A stretch of DNA of 14,497 bases from JAFGJU01 sp964570935. Its GTDB lineage: Bacteria > Eisenbacteria > RBG-16-71-46 > JAFGJU01. A program made the translations under genes and the position numbers. Below, piece after piece: positions 7,907 to 14,241 of this stretch. Positions within the stretch are counted from its first letter, which is position 1. Every line of letters starts with the position of its first letter. Location of the stretch: positions 1 to 14,497 of the forward strand of contig CAZMZP010000010.1 of assembly GCA_964570935.1 (NCBI GenBank). Direction: 5' to 3'. A model generated the notes under the pieces. It was not told where the DNA came from, did not search any database, and worked only from the letters and a program-made list of their open reading frames with translations.

Positions 7907-8596
7907 TCAGGCGGCGGACCCGTTCAGCCTGTCCACGATGTCTATGAGCTCGATTATGTCGTTCATGTCGAAATCCGCTCCGGAATGCACCGTGCCGAAA
8001 GTGTCGCCGTACCGGGCGAACACGGTCTTTATCCCCAACTTGGCCGCGCCCACGACGTCCCGCTCGGGCCAGTCCCCGACCATGAGCGCTTCCGACGAGT
8101 CAACCCCGAGCAGTGACAGCGCCTTCCTGAACGGCAGAGGGCTGGGCTTCCTCTCGCGCGTGTCCTCGAAGGTGACGACGTGGTGGAAGAAATGCTGGAG
8201 GTTCAGGTCGCACAGACGCAACCACACCTGGGTGGCAGGCGCATCAGACACGACCGCGAGCTTGAGGCCGCGCTTCACCAACTCCATCAGTGTGAGAGTG
8301 ACGTGCGGATAGAGGACAAGCGCTGAATCGCGCGCCCGGCGGTACGCCACTATCGCCGAAGCGAGGATCTTGTAGTCGATGCGGCCCAGCTCGACCTGGA
8401 GGAACTTGTCGAACACATTCTGGTCTTCTATGCCTTCTTTCTTGTAGACGGCGTAGATCTTCGCTTTGAGATCCTCCGGCGAGAGTTTGAGGCCGGCGTC
8501 TATCATGGCGGCGACCGCGGCCTCGACGGCCATGTCCTTCATCTTCATGAAGTCGGTAAGCGTGTTATCCAGGTCGAATATGATGGCTTTAATCAC
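7907..8596 (-). CDS. HAD-superfamily phosphatase (resembling the TIGR02253 group)
   Basis: Haloacid dehalogenase-fold hydrolase, 229 residues from the chosen start. Motif I is FDLDNTLTD with nucleophile D8 and acid/base D10, followed by the helical cap (FMKMKDMAVEAA onward). Motif II is VVSDAP with S117, motif III is K150 in RERKPSPLPF, and motif IV is GDWPERD with D175 and D180. All catalytic residues are present, so it should be an active phosphatase; the substrate is unknown. The wording near the start and the cap resemble the HAD group called TIGR02253, from memory only. The frame is open further upstream to 8806, but that extension is arginine-rich and unlike the family. GTG at 8596, immediately before IKAIIFDLD and preceded by AGAAGG nine bases away, is the better start. 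It probably heads the HAD-acpS-nnr transcription unit. Confidence 0.87.
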   Translation of the reverse strand: MIKAIIFDLDNTLTDFMKMKDMAVEAAVAAMIDAGLKLSPEDLKAKIYAVYKKEGIEDQNVFDKFLQVELGRIDYKILASAIVAYRRARDSALVLYPHVTLTLMELVKRGLKLAVVSDAPATQVWLRLCDLNLQHFFHHVVTFEDTRERKPSPLPFRKALSLLGVDSSEALMVGDWPERDVVGAAKLGIKTVFARYGDTFGTVHSGADFDMNDIIELIDIVDRLNGSAA

Positions 8597-8876
8597 GCGG
8601 AATCGCCTTCTGCGGACACTGCCGCCTACGTGGACGCTGCCGGAGGAGGAAATACCGGCACAGCCGAGAATTGGACCGCTCCAAAGCACGGCGGGGGTGC
8701 GCGCCTTCGTCCGGCACGACCCCAGCCGCGCTCTGACTGCAATTGGCATGACCGGTGTTGTCAGACACCCTGCGGCTGCAGCTTCGGCCAGCTTATGAAG
8801 TCTCAATGGACGTGCACTGGACGAAACAAAGTTGAGTGGCCGGCTGCCCGGCAGGGCTCCGACGAGACAGGTAGCT

Positions 8877-9068
8877 CTACTTGCTGGAAGGACCCACGGT
8901 CCGGCCCAGGCTTATCTCGCCGTTGTCAATCCTTACGTTGAAACCGCAGTTAGGGTTCGAGCACACCCAGGCCTTGTAAGTGATGGGCGCGCCGTCCCTC
9001 CCGTAGTCGCTCAATGGTATGAGCACTCCGTCGTGGCACTTCTTGCATTCGGGAAAAGAACTAGTCAT
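8877..9068 (-). CDS. Small zinc ribbon protein of unknown function
   Basis: A 63-residue protein. It has a probable zinc site made of CKKC (C8, C11) and CSNPNC (C36, C41), a one-sheet zinc ribbon with a basic hydrophobic middle (ITYKAWVCSNPNCGFNVRID). There is no signal peptide or membrane segment. The start is ATG at 9068 because a long Shine-Dalgarno (GGAGGAAGGAGA) precedes it and the cysteine motifs begin there; the frame stays open upstream to 9164, but that part would cross the promoter. I do not recognise a named family. Function could be nucleic-acid or protein binding. It has its own promoter, so it may be expressed independently of the sigma-factor gene upstream. Confidence 0.75.
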   Translation of the reverse strand: MTSSFPECKKCHDGVLIPLSDYGRDGAPITYKAWVCSNPNCGFNVRIDNGEISLGRTVGPSSK

Positions 9069-9135
9069 TTCTCCTTCCTCCCCACCCCGTGGTGAGCAGT
9101 TCCATCCAGCAGCACACACGAAAAGGCACCACAGG

Positions 9136-9164
9136 ATAATGAGAGTTGCCGAACATGTTGTCAA
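9136..9164 (-). promoter_or_regulatory. Sigma-70-type promoter for the zinc ribbon gene
   Basis: Read on the minus strand, a perfect -35 TTGACA (9159-9164) is followed after 17 bases by the -10-like CATTAT (9136-9141, four of six consensus positions). Transcription would start near 9129 and leave a leader of about 60 bases before the strong Shine-Dalgarno at the zinc ribbon start. Confidence 0.6.
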
Positions 9165-9257
9165 GTGTGTTGTTAGGTGCGATGGAGGGCGGGGCGTCCG
9201 GCCAGCGGGGCGCGGGCACGGGGGCGTCGGGGCGTTGGCGGCCGGCCGACCGCGAAC

Positions 9258-10091
9258 CTATCTGCCCAGAAGCGGCTCGACTTCTTTCCAAAGCATCTCG
9301 GGGGCAATGAGCGGCTTGTCCTCGAGCGGGGCGGCGTCGCGTATGGCTTCGAGCACGATTGAGGCGCTTCTCACAGCACCACTGCACGAGGGGCACGCGC
9401 CAATGTGCGCGAGGATTGCCGCGTTTTCCGTCGGGCCGACCTCGCCGCCGACAAGGAGCCAGATCTTGTCGCGGATCTTGCCGCATTGAACCTCGCCCGC
9501 GCGCGGCGTCAGCATCTCCGAGACACCCTTCCTGCCGCGGACGAGGAGCTTTCGCACGTCCTCGTGGCTCACGCGGAGAATGTCCGCCACCTCGAGGTAG
9601 CTCATTCCGTCCCAGTCTCGGAAGATGACTGCCGTACGTTCGAGGAACGGAAGACAGTCCACCGCCTTCCCGACTACTTCCCTTCTCGTCACCGCCGCTG
9701 AAGCCATCGCGCTCGGCACTCCGCCGACGGCATCCAGCGCTCCCACCGTATCGAGTAACCCCGCCTCGGCGAGACCCTTGTGAAGATCGCACTCCACCAG
9801 GAGGGCATTGCCCTTCTTCGGGGCCTCTTTGAGACTCTCGCCGCATAGGCGAACCAGATTCTGCATCAGCCACATCTCTACCGCGCCCAACTCTTTGAGT
9901 TTCTTGAGATTTGTGTGCGCGAGCACGAACAGCTTCCGCGCCGCCGTGACGGCGTCCTCCGGACTCCGCAGAATCCTCTCCGCGACAATCAGAGAACGCG
10001 AACCCCTGGCCCGAACCAGAGCCGCGTAGGCTTCCTTGTCGCCGTCGATGGCGCGGTCAATCGTTCCCTGGTCGATGGAGGTGCTTTGCAT
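9258..10091 (-). CDS. ECF-like sigma factor fused to a C-terminal anti-sigma-type zinc finger
   Basis: 277 residues. Residues about 9-88 resemble a degenerate sigma region 2 (AIDGDKEAYAALV, then RILRSPEDAVTAARKLFVLAHTNL). Residues about 138-195 are a clear sigma region 4 helix-turn-helix (VDCLPFLERTAVIFRDWDGMSYLEVADIL, then HEDVRKLLVRGRKGV, as two adjacent parts). After it comes a zinc-finger of the ZAS/zf-HC2 anti-sigma type with C203, H229, C233 and C236 in the HxxxCxxC pattern. In most bacteria that finger is on a separate membrane anti-sigma partner; here it is in cis, with no membrane helix. It may act as a redox- or metal-responsive regulator, as in CorE-like sigma factors that carry a cysteine-rich tail. 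ATG at 10091 is preferred over GTG at 10100 because GGGAGG lies nine bases before it. It sits 48 bases after the deacetylase-family gene, probably in one transcript. Confidence 0.78.
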   Translation of the reverse strand: MQSTSIDQGTIDRAIDGDKEAYAALVRARGSRSLIVAERILRSPEDAVTAARKLFVLAHTNLKKLKELGAVEMWLMQNLVRLCGESLKEAPKKGNALLVECDLHKGLAEAGLLDTVGALDAVGGVPSAMASAAVTRREVVGKAVDCLPFLERTAVIFRDWDGMSYLEVADILRVSHEDVRKLLVRGRKGVSEMLTPRAGEVQCGKIRDKIWLLVGGEVGPTENAAILAHIGACPSCSGAVRSASIVLEAIRDAAPLEDKPLIAPEMLWKEVEPLLGR

Positions 10092-10139
10092 TCCGCACAC
10101 CCTCCCGTTCCGGAAGCAATCAGTGGAGGCCCGGCCCCA

Positions 10140-11027
10140 TCACCCGCTCAGTCCAAGTATTAGCTGCTCGATGTTGCGGCCGAGAGCTGCGGCGTCGTAG
10201 CCGCCCTCGAGTACGGCAAACACAGGTAGATTAAGACGGGCGATTCTCTGTCCCATTCTCCGGTATGCCTCGCTGGTCAGGCCGAGTGACGCCAGCGGGT
10301 CGTCCTCGTACGCGTCGAAACCGGCGGAAATGGCCACCTGTTCGATGCCGCGTTTGTCGATGGAGTTCAATGCCCTGTCAAGAGTCTCTAAATATACAGC
10401 GTTCCCGCAGAAAGCAGGTAAGGGATAATTGTGGCAGTTCTCGACCGACTCAAGACCGGAGCCTGGATAGAGCGGTGAGCGGTGAAGCGAGATGTACGTC
10501 ACGTCCGGGTCGCCCAGGAAGATGGCCTGCGTTCCGTCTCCGTGATGCCCGTCGATGTCGATTATGAGTGTCTTCTTGCCCAACTCCCGGACTGCTATTG
10601 CGATGTTGTTAAGGTAGCAGAAGCCCGCCACGCGGGATTGTGCCGCGTGGTGACCTGGGGGCCGCATGAGGGAGAAACCGTTCTGCCGAGCGGCCGTGAT
10701 TGCACCGCCCGCGGACAGTGCTGCGTACGTGAAGATGTCGGGATACGCCGGCGAGTCACCGTCGTAGAAGTCGAGGGTTTTGAGTCTATTGAGGTGGTCT
10801 CGGGAGTGGACCTTGAGGATGTCGGCTTCGGTGGCGGGAGTGGGTTTGATGAAGGCGAAGCTGGCCTGGGGGTGGCCGCCACCTGTCCTCGTGGGACCTT
10901 TCGCGCTCTTGGCGTCCCCGCTAGTGACGCCCTGGAGATACTCCGCGGCCAACCTCACCCTGTCCGCGCCTTCAGGGTGCAAGGGCGTACCGTATTCGAG
11001 GCATTGTGGGGAGAAGATGATGTTCAT
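10140..11027 (-). CDS. Histone deacetylase-family amidohydrolase
   Basis: Zinc-dependent arginase/deacetylase fold, 295 residues, the usual length for bacterial members. Motifs: RPPGHHA at 122-128 with the paired catalytic histidines 126 and 127, FCYLNN at 136-141, DIDGHHGDGT at 157-166 with zinc ligands D159 and H161, AGFDA with third ligand D238, and LEGGYD with the transition-state tyrosine Y277. All active-site residues are present. Bacterial relatives deacetylate small molecules (acetylpolyamines, acetoin-linked AcuC) or lysines in proteins; the substrate cannot be deduced here. ATG at 11027 is preceded by AAGGAAA. A promoter lies just upstream, so this gene likely leads the minus-strand transcript with the sigma-factor gene. 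Confidence 0.95.
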   Translation of the reverse strand: MNIIFSPQCLEYGTPLHPEGADRVRLAAEYLQGVTSGDAKSAKGPTRTGGGHPQASFAFIKPTPATEADILKVHSRDHLNRLKTLDFYDGDSPAYPDIFTYAALSAGGAITAARQNGFSLMRPPGHHAAQSRVAGFCYLNNIAIAVRELGKKTLIIDIDGHHGDGTQAIFLGDPDVTYISLHRSPLYPGSGLESVENCHNYPLPAFCGNAVYLETLDRALNSIDKRGIEQVAISAGFDAYEDDPLASLGLTSEAYRRMGQRIARLNLPVFAVLEGGYDAAALGRNIEQLILGLSG

Positions 11028-11054
11028 GATGTCCGTTTCCTTGAAACTGCCGCC

Positions 11055-11082
11055 ATTCTAGCATGAAATTGGGTTTCTTCAA
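11055..11082 (-). promoter_or_regulatory. Promoter of the deacetylase-family gene
   Basis: On the minus strand, TTGAAG (11077-11082) and TAGAAT (11055-11060, five of six matches to the -10 consensus) are 16 bases apart. The start of transcription would be near 11047, about 20 bases before the start codon. Confidence 0.55.
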
Positions 11083-11199
11083 GTGAGGTGGCGGCCAGCG
11101 ACAGGTGAGCTCTCGTGCCCGCGAAATCCTGATGGACTTCGACGATGAACGCGCTACTATGTCACCAGATTCCTGACCAATGCAAGTGAGTCATAACCC

Positions 11200-11547
11200 A
11201 TGTACGAACACCGTTCCCAACCGCTCTTGCCGCGCCACAAGTTCGCGCGCCGCATGCTGGGCCACACCGCGGTCGCGCTCGCGCTTCTCGTAGTCTCCCT
11301 CGGTATCGGTTTGGCGGGCTACCACTTCACTGCGGGGCTTTCGTTCCTGGACGCTCTTCTGAACGCATCGATGATCCTCGGCGGCATGGGCCCAGTGAAT
11401 GAAATCCACACAGCCGGAGCAAAGGTCTTCGCATCGGCGTACGCGCTTTTCTCTGGAGTAGCCTTCCTGGCCGTGGCCGGCATCATCGTGGCGCCGCTCG
11501 CTCATCGACTCCTCCATCGTCTACACTTGGAATCGCGCGGCAAATGA
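11200..11547 (+). CDS. Small two-helix membrane protein, pore-loop (Ion_trans_2-like) type
   Basis: 115 residues. A basic N-terminus (RSQPLLPRHKFARRM) is followed by membrane helix 1 at about 22-42, a hydrophobic re-entrant-like segment LSFLDALLNASMILGGMGPV at 47-66, and helix 2 at about 76-100, with a basic end (HRLLHRLHLE). The helix-pore-helix plan resembles one half of a two-pore potassium channel. However, the selectivity filter TVGYG is absent; GGMGPV stands where it would be, so potassium selectivity should not be assumed. I recall similar short proteins annotated as ion channel-like in Proteobacteria. ATG 11200 has a weak ribosome site. It is divergent from the deacetylase-family gene and upstream of the broken cutA. 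Confidence 0.75.
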   Translation: MYEHRSQPLLPRHKFARRMLGHTAVALALLVVSLGIGLAGYHFTAGLSFLDALLNASMILGGMGPVNEIHTAGAKVFASAYALFSGVAFLAVAGIIVAPLAHRLLHRLHLESRGK

Positions 11548-11644
11548 GCGGGGCGTTGCCAGTTGGACGAGAGTCGTATTGAGATTTCGTGGCCAAAGTC
11601 CTAATAGGCGGCGCGGAAATCCAGTCTTTCTTGACAACCACCGG

Positions 11645-11663
11645 GCGGCCCGTGAGGGGCCGC
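11645..11663. other. Perfect hairpin upstream of cutA
   Basis: GCGGCCC (11645-11651) and GGGCCGC (11657-11663) form a seven-base stem with loop GTGAG, 34 bases before the cutA start codon. A TTGACA hexamer lies at 11633-11638 just before it, but no fitting -10 follows. It may end transcription of the upstream membrane protein gene or regulate cutA; there is no U-tract. Confidence 0.4.
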
Positions 11664-11697
11664 ACCGTACCTACCCCGTCAACCACCAGGAGGCACA

Positions 11698-12024
11698 ATG
11701 ACTGATTTCCTTCACGTCGTCACAACCACCGCCACGAAGCAGGGCGCGGCCGAGATCGGCCGGCATCTCCTTGAGCGCCGATTCGCTGGCTGCGTGCAGG
11801 TCAGTGGCCCGGTGTCGAGTGCCTACTGATGGGAGGGAAAGCTGGAAACGGCCGAGGAATGGCGCTGAGTCATCAAGACGACCGCGGAATGCTATTCCGA
11901 TGTGGAAGCGGCCATCCGGGCCATTCATAAGTACGACGTGCCCGAGATTCTCGCGTTCCCGGTTGCCCACGGCAGCAAGCCGTACCTTGACTGGCTGGCC
12001 GGCACTGTCGCAGAACACAGTTAA
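11698..12024 (+). pseudogene. cutA: CutA1 (divalent ion tolerance) gene interrupted by two in-frame TGA codons
   Basis: Reading from ATG 11698 (preceded by AGGAGG) gives a 108-codon frame with the full CutA1 plan: DFLHVVTTTATKQGAAEIG, then CVQVSGPVSSAY, WEGKLETAEEW, VIKTT, YDVPEILAFPVAHGSKPYLDWL, and a TAA stop at 12022. Two TGA codons interrupt it, at codon 44 (11827-11829, between SAY and WEGK) and codon 57 (11866-11868, between EEWR and VIKTT). There is no frameshift or deletion, and the sequence after the stops is still strongly CutA-like, so any loss of function is recent, or the stops are sequencing errors, or they are read through. CutA1 is a trimeric cytoplasmic protein linked to copper tolerance; its molecular role is unsettled. 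Confidence 0.85.
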
Positions 12025-12087
12025 CCGTGAGGTTCGCTGGTCAAGCGGTTGCTGTTGCCGCAGGCAAAGCACGAAACGTCTGCGGCG

Positions 12088-12127
12088 CAGGTAACATCCT
12101 GTCATTCAGCGCGTTACAGGTAATATC
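12088..12127 (+). repeat. Pair of imperfect direct repeats (CAGGTAAYATC)
   Basis: CAGGTAACATC (12088-12098) and CAGGTAATATC (12117-12127) match at 10 of 11 bases, 29 bases apart, in the noncoding stretch between cutA and the abiE operator. The GGTAAY core also occurs in the operator palindromes downstream, so these may be outlying half-sites. Confidence 0.35.
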
Positions 12128-12166
12128 TGGCCATCCTCCGGTGACCACTCCCTCATGGCGGGCTGT

Positions 12167-12229
12167 CACCTGACACTGATACTCAAAACGGGTAATGAAA
12201 TTACCCCTTTCTCAGCTGAATGTCAAGTG
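12167..12229 (+). promoter_or_regulatory. abiE operator unit 1: nested palindrome
   Basis: A 63-base symmetric element centred on 12198. The inner palindrome GGGTAATGAAATTACCC (12190-12206) has perfect seven-base arms. Exactly 14 bases to either side are the outer inverted boxes CACCTGACA (12167-12175) and TGTCAAGTG (12221-12229). The same arrangement recurs 75 bases downstream. AbiEi antitoxins are known to repress their own operon by binding inverted repeats in the promoter, so this is a likely AbiEi site; the assignment of each box is inference. Confidence 0.7.
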
Positions 12230-12241
12230 CACGAAGAAAAG

Positions 12242-12304
12242 CACTTGACACAACGTCATGATAAGGGTAACGATACTACCCGTATCTCGGCACCGTGTCA
12301 AGTG
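12242..12304 (+). promoter_or_regulatory. abiE operator unit 2: nested palindrome
   Basis: Second copy of the 63-base element, centred on 12273. The inner palindrome GGGTAACGATACTACCC (12265-12281) is flanked at exactly 14 bases on each side by CACTTGACA (12242-12250) and TGTCAAGTG (12296-12304), here perfect inverted complements. The right box ends at the Shine-Dalgarno GAGG of abiEi. The 75-base spacing between units is close to seven helical turns, placing both on one face of the DNA. Confidence 0.72.
12245..12273 (+). promoter_or_regulatory. Candidate abiE promoter within operator unit 2
   Basis: Perfect -35 TTGACA at 12245-12250. Seventeen bases on, the -10 position holds TAACGA (12268-12273), a poor match that overlaps the inner palindrome. 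Repressor bound to the palindrome would cover it. The reverse strand also carries TTGACA at 12296-12301 with TAGTAT at 12273-12278, so the element could fire in both directions. Confidence 0.4.
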
Positions 12305-12315
12305 AGGTTATTCCC

Positions 12316-13122
12316 ATGAAAGCCACTGACTTCTTCGACAGGCATCACGTATTCACCGTGCGCGAGTTCTCGGAGTTTCTCTCAAAGCGGGGCCCGAGGG
12401 GTCCGTGGAATCGCAAGAAGCTCCTGGACTATCACAGGAAGCAGGGCCGGATAGTGCCCGTGCGGCGCGGTTTGTATGCCACAGTAGCTCCGGGGGCCAG
12501 TCCGGAGGGTTATCCGGTGGACCCGTACCTGATAGCGGCAAGGGTGACGAACGATTCGGTGTTGTGTCTCCATACCGCTTTGGAGTTCTACGGCAGAGCC
12601 TACTCGGTCTACAACCGTTTTCACTACTTCAGCAGGAGCCGGCCTCTCACCTTCAAGTTCCGCTCCTACGAGTTCCGTAGAGTGGCGTGTCCGAAGTCGC
12701 TCCTGGACGCAGGCAAGGAAATGTCTGAAGTCAAAGTCGTCGACCGGCTGGGTCTCGATGTGCGGGTCACGAGCTTTGAGCGGACCCTGGTGGACGTGCT
12801 CGACCGTCCCGACCTCGTGGGGAGCTGGGAGGAAATCTGGCGGTCGCTGGAATCAATCGAGTTCTTCAACCTGAACGCCGTGGTGGACTACGCTCTTCTG
12901 TTGAGCAATGCTACTACCGTGAGCAAGGTGGGATTCTTTCTCGAGCAACGCCGAGACGTTCTGATGGTATCCGACGACCTGCTCGAAAGGCTCCGGGAAC
13001 GCCGCCCGCGGAAGCCTCACTACATGATACGGAGCCAGAGAGGACCCGGGCGCTTGATAGACAGGTGGAATCTGGTGGTCCCTCTGGAGATTCTGGACCG
13101 CAGCTGGACGGAGGCCCTGTGA
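12316..13122 (+). CDS. abiEi: AbiEi antitoxin / transcriptional repressor
   Basis: Antitoxin of an AbiE type IV toxin-antitoxin system, 268 residues. The N-terminal winged helix-turn-helix is visible at about 11-58 (VFTVREFSEFL, RKKLLDYHRKQGRIVPVRRGLYATV). The rest is the AbiEi C-terminal antitoxin domain, with DPYLIAARVTNDSVLCLHTALEFYG at 69-93 and VTSFERTLVDVLDRPDLVGSWEEIWRSL at 151-178 (each written only in part in family signatures). The protein represses its own operon and counters the toxin without forming a stable complex, as known for AbiE. ATG 12316 is used because GAGG lies eight bases before it; GTG at 12295 in the same frame would start inside the operator. The stop overlaps the abiEii start (GTGA). 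Confidence 0.92.
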   Translation: MKATDFFDRHHVFTVREFSEFLSKRGPRGPWNRKKLLDYHRKQGRIVPVRRGLYATVAPGASPEGYPVDPYLIAARVTNDSVLCLHTALEFYGRAYSVYNRFHYFSRSRPLTFKFRSYEFRRVACPKSLLDAGKEMSEVKVVDRLGLDVRVTSFERTLVDVLDRPDLVGSWEEIWRSLESIEFFNLNAVVDYALLLSNATTVSKVGFFLEQRRDVLMVSDDLLERLRERRPRKPHYMIRSQRGPGRLIDRWNLVVPLEILDRSWTEAL

Positions 13123-14099
13123 AGGTTTCGAGAGAGCGGCTGTTGTCCGAATCTGCGGCCACAGGCTTCCGCCCCGAGCTCCTGGAAAAGGTCTTTCATC
13201 TGTTCGGGTTGTTGGAGGGATGTCGGAGTCACCCTTTTCTGGGGGACCGGTTCGCGCTCAAAGGAGGGACCGGGCTTAATCTCTTCCTCCTGTCTCAGCC
13301 GGCAAGGATCTCGATAGACATCGACCTGGATTACCTGGGAGACTGGCGCACTGAGCTCATGGAGGCCGAGAGGGGGGCGATCGAGGAAGCGGTGGAGTCT
13401 GTGTGCGGGAGAGAGGGGCTTACGGTCAGGAGGAAGCCGAAGGAACATGCATGCACCAACTGGTCGCTTCGCTATGAGAGTACCCTGGGAGGAGGGGGCA
13501 ATCTGAATGTGGACCTGAATTTCATGTTCCGCACTCCGTTGTGGAAGCCGCAAGTGCTGGACTCGAGCAGGGTCGGTTCCTATGCCGTCAAGGGCATACA
13601 CGTTCTGGATACCCATGAACTCGCAGCCGGGAAGCTCGCGGCGCTATTCGGACGCCTGAATGCTCGAGACCTATTCGATGTGAATCAGCTACTTGCCGGG
13701 CGAGACCTGAACAGAGAACAGCTCCGCCTAGCATTCGTGGTCTATGTGGCCGGACAGCGTTGGGACTGGCGCACCGTGTCTAAAGAGGCGCTCGTCTTCA
13801 GAGCGGACGAGCTCGAAAGGAATCTTGTTCCGTTGATGCAGCGGCGCGTCTTCGCCGACAAGAAGGAGATGGCAGACTTCGGGGTCAGACTTGTAGAGGA
13901 ATGCCGGAATTCGCTGGACATTGTTCTTCCTTTCTCGAACCGGGAGCGGGAGTTCCTTGAAGGGCTGTCCGAACGAGGCGAGGTCAATGCTTCGTTGCTG
14001 ACAACCGACAAGGAGCTGGCGTCGCGGATAGTCCGCCACCCCTTGCTCAACTGGAAGGCGCTCAACGTCCGACAGCACAAGGCGGGAAAACGGTCTTGA
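13119..14099 (+). CDS. abiEii: AbiEii toxin, nucleotidyltransferase family
   Basis: Toxin of the AbiE pair, 326 residues, DNA polymerase beta-like nucleotidyltransferase fold (AbiEii/AbiGii/MenT family). Motifs: FALKGGTGLNLFLL at 45-58 (motif I), SIDIDLD at 65-71 (motif II, the metal-binding DxD), a further acidic strand NLNVDLNF at 128-135, and GKLAALFGRLNARDLFDV at 171-188 (motifs III and IV, with K172 and the RDLFD sequence). AbiEii enzymes use GTP or other NTPs; the MenT relatives modify tRNA. Activity aborts phage infection or stalls growth. The start GTG 13119 overlaps the abiEi stop by four bases and follows GGAGG; the frame stays open upstream to 13065, but only within abiEi. No motif is broken, so the toxin should be functional. 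Confidence 0.92.
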   Translation: MKVSRERLLSESAATGFRPELLEKVFHLFGLLEGCRSHPFLGDRFALKGGTGLNLFLLSQPARISIDIDLDYLGDWRTELMEAERGAIEEAVESVCGREGLTVRRKPKEHACTNWSLRYESTLGGGGNLNVDLNFMFRTPLWKPQVLDSSRVGSYAVKGIHVLDTHELAAGKLAALFGRLNARDLFDVNQLLAGRDLNREQLRLAFVVYVAGQRWDWRTVSKEALVFRADELERNLVPLMQRRVFADKKEMADFGVRLVEECRNSLDIVLPFSNREREFLEGLSERGEVNASLLTTDKELASRIVRHPLLNWKALNVRQHKAGKRS

Positions 14100-14241
14100 T
14101 TGCGGGGGGCCAGGTCGGGCACCGCGCAAGATGATCTCTCTGTTGGCCATTCTCGATTGTGGCGTCGACATCTCTGTCTACGCCAGGACGCGGCTCGTAT
14201 CCCCAGAGATCACGCCCGCATCAAACTCCAGAAACAGCACC

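Noticed and set aside
8597..8806. N-terminal extension of the HAD phosphatase by 70 residues
   Set aside because: Arginine- and glycine-rich sequence unlike the family; GTG 8596 has a good ribosome site and places motif I at the usual distance from the N-terminus.
8597..8876. Possible small gene or RNA between the HAD and zinc ribbon genes
   Set aside because: No frame with a ribosome site and domain, and only short GC-rich inverted repeats such as CTGCCCGGCAG.
10482..11066. Plus-strand open frame of about 190 codons opposite the deacetylase-family gene
   Set aside because: The minus strand encodes an enzyme with every catalytic motif; the opposite frame has no recognisable domain.
11633..11638. 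TTGACA upstream of cutA as a promoter
   Set aside because: No -10-like hexamer at 16-18 bases; the spacing falls on the GC-rich hairpin.
11885..11899. Small hairpin CGGAAT-GCT-ATTCCG 17 bases after the second TGA of cutA, considered as a selenocysteine insertion element
   Set aside because: Stem of six and a three-base loop do not match the known bacterial SECIS form, CutA selenoproteins are not known to me, and the first TGA has no similar element.
11698..12024. Alternative genetic code in which TGA is a sense codon
   Set aside because: pstC, acpS, the HAD gene, the HDAC-family gene, abiEi and abiEii all end properly at TGA and contain no internal TGA.
12295..12315. GTG start at 12295 for abiEi
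   Set aside because: It would lie inside the operator's right box with no ribosome site; ATG 12316 has GAGG eight bases upstream.
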